A stretch of 19,422 bases of DNA from contig MU624873.1 of the NCBI GenBank assembly GCA_025349905.2, positions 1-19,422 of the forward strand, in the 5' to 3' direction. The DNA comes from Blastocladiella britannica. Taxonomy: Eukaryota > Blastocladiomycota > Blastocladiomycetes > Blastocladiales > Blastocladiaceae. Made by a program: the position numbers and the translations under genes. This document shows, piece by piece, positions 16,349-19,422 of the stretch. Below the pieces are notes generated by a model. The model searched no databases. It saw only the letters and a list, made by a program, of their open reading frames with translations, and had not been told where the DNA came from. Position 1 is the stretch's first letter; every line of letters starts with the position of its first letter.

Positions 16349-17759
16349 ATGGGAATCAAGGGCCTCACGCAGCTCCTTGGCGACAATGCTCCCGTGTGCA
16401 TCAAGGAGAACGACATCAAGGCGTATTTCGGCCGTAAAGTGGCCATTGACGCGTCCATGTCCATCTACCAGTTCCTGATTGCGGTGCGGTCCGGCGGCGA
16501 GCAACTCGCCAACGATGCGGGCGAGACCACGTCGCACCTCATGGGCATGTTTTACCGCACGATCCGCATGCTCGACAACGGCATCAAGCCGTTGTACGTG
16601 TTTGACGGCAAGCCGCCGACCATGAAGTCGGGCGAGCTGGCCAAACGGTCCGAGAAACGCGCTGACGCGGAAAAGAGCTTGTCCGATGCACAAGAAAAGG
16701 GTACTCTATATTTTTTTTGGCACGCTCACAGTACTTTGAGCTCAACTTGGTGAATACGAAAGGGGACACGGAGCAAATCGAGAAATTCTCGCGCCGGACC
16801 GTGCGCGCGACCCGCGAGCACTCGGACGAGTGCAAGCAGCTTCTGACACTGATGGGCGTACCCTACGTAGACGCTCCGTGCGAGGCCGAGGCGCAATGCG
16901 CGCGCCTTGCCGCCGCGGGGATCGTGTACGCGGCGGGCACCGAGGACATGGACACGTTAACGTTCGGTTCTCCGATCGTGCTCCGACACCTGACGTTCTC
17001 CGAAGCCCGCAAAATGCCCATCAAGGAAATCAACCTGGAGGAAGCGCTTCGCGGCTTGGAAATGTCGCAGGACCAGTTTATTGACTTGTGCATCTTGCTC
17101 GGGTGCGATTACTTGGAGCCGATCAAGGGTGTCGGGCCCAAGACGGCGCTGCAGCTCATCAAGAAGCACGGGTCGATTGAGACGATCTTGGCTAGCGCGG
17201 ACGCCAAGAAGTTGACGGTCCCGGACGAGTGGCCTTACGAGGAGGCACGTGCGCTGTTCAAGGAGCCCGATGTTGTTGTCACAGAGGACCTTGATGTACG
17301 TCTCTTTTTTTTGTTGTTGAGATTTCGACTGATTGATCCATTTTTATACAACAGGTCAAGTGGGTGGATCCCGATGAGGAGGGCCTGGTCGACTTTATGG
17401 TCAAGGAAAAGGGATTCAAGTGTGTACCTCCATTCATATTCCTTGATTTTAAAGACTCAACGACACCAATTCTTAGCGAGGACCGTATCCGAAATGGCGT
17501 AGCCAAGCTGCGCAAGTCGAAATCGGGCGGAGTACAGGGCCGTCTCGACAACTTTTTCAAAGTGGTGCCCAAGACGGACGAGCAGCTCGCCGCTGCCACC
17601 AAGAAGCGCAAAGTACGTCCCTCTTCCCTTTTGAAGGGTTTGCCCTGATCCGATCCACCGCTGACTTATAATGTCACACAGGCCGAGCAACAACTCAAGC
17701 AAGGCGGCGCAAAGCGTGCTCGCGGTGGAGCCGCGACGCGTGGCCGTCCGCGCAAGTGA
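16349..17759 (+). CDS. FEN1: Flap endonuclease 1 (FEN1/Rad27), 5 exons
   Basis: Exons 16349-16700, 16763-17295, 17355-17419, 17477-17612 and 17682-17759 encode 387 aa, the normal FEN1 length. It removes 5' flaps in Okazaki fragment maturation and long-patch base-excision repair in the nucleus. All metal ligands fall at the human/yeast numbers: Asp34 (VAIDASMS), Asp86 (YVFDGKPP), Glu158 and Glu160 (APCEAEAQ), Asp179 and Asp181 (TEDMDTL), and Asp233 ([14 protein letters not shown], start of the H3TH). The PCNA-binding PIP box is QGRLDNFF, followed by basic nuclear signals (TKKRK, KRARGG). This exact numbering fixes intron 1 at 16701-16762 despite an earlier decoy AG at 16730-16731, whose use would hit a stop at once. 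The start gives the invariant MGIKGL; Gly2 is structurally essential in the family. Confidence 0.97.
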
Positions 17760-17792
17760 ATTCCAACATTCGAAATGCAAAACATGTACAAT

Positions 17793-19406
17793 TTACCATC
17801 CAAACGCGCACCCGTCCGCACGCCCGTCACTCGCACCGACCCACCCACTGGAAGGTGTACCAGGAAGTTTCCCGATCCACTGCCCGCGGCCAAACAGCGC
17901 GCGCGCAGCGCCCCGCACCACGCGCACCGTGACAACGTGCTCGGTGTCGTGCTTCTGGAGCATGCGCTGCAGCTCGGCCGCGCCCGCGTCCGTCGCGTCT
18001 CCCGGCCCAAACAATCCGTCCTCGACATCCACCACCAGCGCCGCGCGGTCAGTCGACTCGGCGATCGGCTGAATGCACAGTCGCGGCGCGTCCATGGCCA
18101 GCTGCGGCGACGACCCGTTGCCGCCGCGGGCCAGCCAGTGCAGCAGCACCTGAACGTGGCCCTGCGGCTGCATGAACCCGCCCATGACCCCGTACGCTGC
18201 GACCAGTTCTGACGCTGCCTGATCATTGGTGGGCCGCGTCAGCATCGCCGGGATAATCGTATGGTACGGCCGCTTGTTGGGAGCCAGGACATTGGCGGCG
18301 GACGGGTCCAGATCAAAGTTGCATCCGCGGTTCTGCAGCGTGAACCCGCACCCGGCGGGGACCGTGCCGTTCCCGAACCCCATGTAGTTGGAGAAGATGA
18401 ACGAGCACGCGTTTCCCTCCGCATCGGCCGTCGTCAGGTACACGGTGTCGGACGAGTGTCGGGGTGCCGCCAACGTCGCCGTTGCCGCTGCTTTCGGCGA
18501 TTCGCTAACTGCACCGGCCAAGCTCGCGTCCACGACCAACAGCCGCGCGCGCACCGTCAAGTGCCCAGGCGCCAGCAGTTCGCCGACGATGGCCGAGGGA
18601 GGAACGCATTCCGGGTCCGTGATCCGCGCCTGGGCGTCCGCAAACGCCATGGCCAGCGCCTGCGTCAGCACGTGCGCCACGGGCACCGGGACCGCGAGCG
18701 GGTGGTGGTGGTCATTCGCCCAGAACGCCCGCATCGCGTCCTCGAGCGGCGCCGCCAACACCCCAACCTCGTGCGCGGTGCGCAGAATCGCCAGCGCCAA
18801 TACCGCCACCAGTCCCTGGCCGTTGGGCGCGCACTCCCACAAGTGCATTCCAGCGTACTCGGTGGAGACGGGCGGCTCGAACGTGGACGTGTGGTTGCTC
18901 AAGTCGTCAAGCGACAGGGTTCCACCAATCTTGCCCACGGCGTCCACGATCGCTTGTCCGATCCGGCCGCGGTAAAACCCGTCCCGTGCGCCGTCGCTCG
19001 CAATACTGCGCAGCGTCGCCGCCAGCGTACCGTTGCGCATCATCTCGCCTTCCTTGGGTGCTCGGTACCCGCCCGGCGCAGTCGCGTCGGGAACCAGCAT
19101 CTCGAATCCATTGGGCGACACGGACAGCAGCCGCGACGCCGCTTTGCCCCACTGCCAGGCCGAGAACGCCGACACCGGGAACCCGGACTCGGCTAGCTCG
19201 ATTGCGGGCGCTAGCGCCTCGGTGAACGACTTTGTGCCGAACTTGGACAGCGTGTCGGACCACCCCTGGACCGCGCCGGGAACCGTGATGGCGTGCGGCG
19301 AGGATGAGGGCAGGCGGCCCGTGAGTGGGATCTCGGGGTGGGCGGTACGGGCGTGGTCCAAGGTCAGTGCGCGTGGCGATCGGCCGGATCCGTTGATTGC
19401 TGAGAC
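17793..19406 (-). CDS. Gamma-glutamyltranspeptidase-family Ntn hydrolase, 5'-partial
   Basis: A single exon of about 538 codons, entered through an acceptor (A-run then CAG) at 19409-19407 that reads VSAINGSGRSP, so further N-terminal exons lie beyond the window. Family features: the autocleavage/nucleophile site HSSDTVYLTTADAEGN (nucleophilic Thr codon at 18444-18446), FSNYMGFGNGTVPAGCGF, LQNRGCNFDLDP, and the C-terminal YGVMGGFMQPQGHVQVL and LAMDAPRLC. The last two mark the YwrD-like subgroup rather than classical membrane GGT. Such enzymes are heterodimers made by self-cleavage before Thr, acting on gamma-glutamyl compounds such as glutathione or their conjugates, or on acyl amides; the exact substrate is unknown. 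It converges on FEN1 with 33 bp between stops. A signal peptide cannot be judged from the fragment. Confidence 0.9.
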   Translation of the reverse strand, partial: VSAINGSGRSPRALTLDHARTAHPEIPLTGRLPSSSPHAITVPGAVQGWSDTLSKFGTKSFTEALAPAIELAESGFPVSAFSAWQWGKAASRLLSVSPNGFEMLVPDATAPGGYRAPKEGEMMRNGTLAATLRSIASDGARDGFYRGRIGQAIVDAVGKIGGTLSLDDLSNHTSTFEPPVSTEYAGMHLWECAPNGQGLVAVLALAILRTAHEVGVLAAPLEDAMRAFWANDHHHPLAVPVPVAHVLTQALAMAFADAQARITDPECVPPSAIVGELLAPGHLTVRARLLVVDASLAGAVSESPKAAATATLAAPRHSSDTVYLTTADAEGNACSFIFSNYMGFGNGTVPAGCGFTLQNRGCNFDLDPSAANVLAPNKRPYHTIIPAMLTRPTNDQAASELVAAYGVMGGFMQPQGHVQVLLHWLARGGNGSSPQLAMDAPRLCIQPIAESTDRAALVVDVEDGLFGPGDATDAGAAELQRMLQKHDTEHVVTVRVVRGAARALFGRGQWIGKLPGTPSSGWVGASDGRADGCAFGW

Positions 19407-19422
19407 CTGTTTTTTTTTTTTT

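Noticed and set aside
16701..16731. 31-nt ultra-short first intron for FEN1
   Set aside because: It would give an immediate stop and break the FEN1 residue numbering; the 62-nt intron ending at 16762 fits exactly.
18261..19196. Plus-strand 311-codon frame within the GGT-family gene
   Set aside because: Arg/Gln-rich antisense artefact; the minus strand encodes the conserved hydrolase motifs.

Overview
The window reads as gene-dense nuclear DNA of a zoosporic (flagellated) early-diverging fungus, with a GC-rich, Blastocladiomycota- or chytrid-like style. The evidence is: GC-rich exons broken by many short AT-rich GT-AG introns (about 50-90 nt, usually with a T homopolymer), tiny intergenic gaps, fungal-type genes (a DUF1279/FMP10-like mitochondrial protein, Gcn4/ATF4-like bZIP factors, a secreted double-psi beta-barrel protein), and an EFCAB10-like RIIa/EF-hand gene of the kind associated with cilia. 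The taxonomic call is inference; no rRNA or marker gene is present.

Left part (1-3616): an unrecognised membrane-anchored helical protein (+, 7-1345), a small hypothetical protein (-, 1606-2043), a DUF1279 (FMP10/MRX11-like) mitochondrial inner-membrane-type protein (+, 2069-2917) whose reading frame needs a 5-nt micro-exon, and the EFCAB10-like gene (-, 2914-3616). The last two share their stop codons inside the tetranucleotide at 2914-2917, and the DUF1279 and hypothetical genes start 25 bp apart.

Middle (3617-8538): two tandem paralogous bZIP transcription factor genes (4301-5591 and 5998-7515). The first has a leader with a candidate 5'UTR intron, a 6-codon uORF and a second out-of-frame uORF overlapping the main start, reminiscent of ATF4/GCN4 translational control. 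A gene-poor kilobase follows, holding a weak NTPase-like relic on the minus strand and a possible 75-aa spliced membrane ORF on the plus strand.

Right-centre (8539-14615): a SETD6/Rkm4-like lysine methyltransferase (-), divergent from a secreted RlpA/expansin-like protein with a Kex2-type propeptide (+); a large intronless F-box-like protein (+); a small hypothetical gene (-); and a tRNA-Thr(UGU) gene (-).

Right end (14616-19422): ribose-5-phosphate isomerase B (-) and a Maf/ASMTL-type nucleotide pyrophosphatase (+) fire divergently from a 59-bp gap; FEN1 (+), with every active-site residue at the canonical number, follows; and a gamma-glutamyltranspeptidase-family gene (-) converges on it and runs off the right edge. 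The genes are mostly independent housekeeping or regulatory loci packed head-to-head and tail-to-tail. No cluster-like mobile or defence system was recognised. Splice junctions given below were deduced by reading frame and family conservation, not from transcripts.
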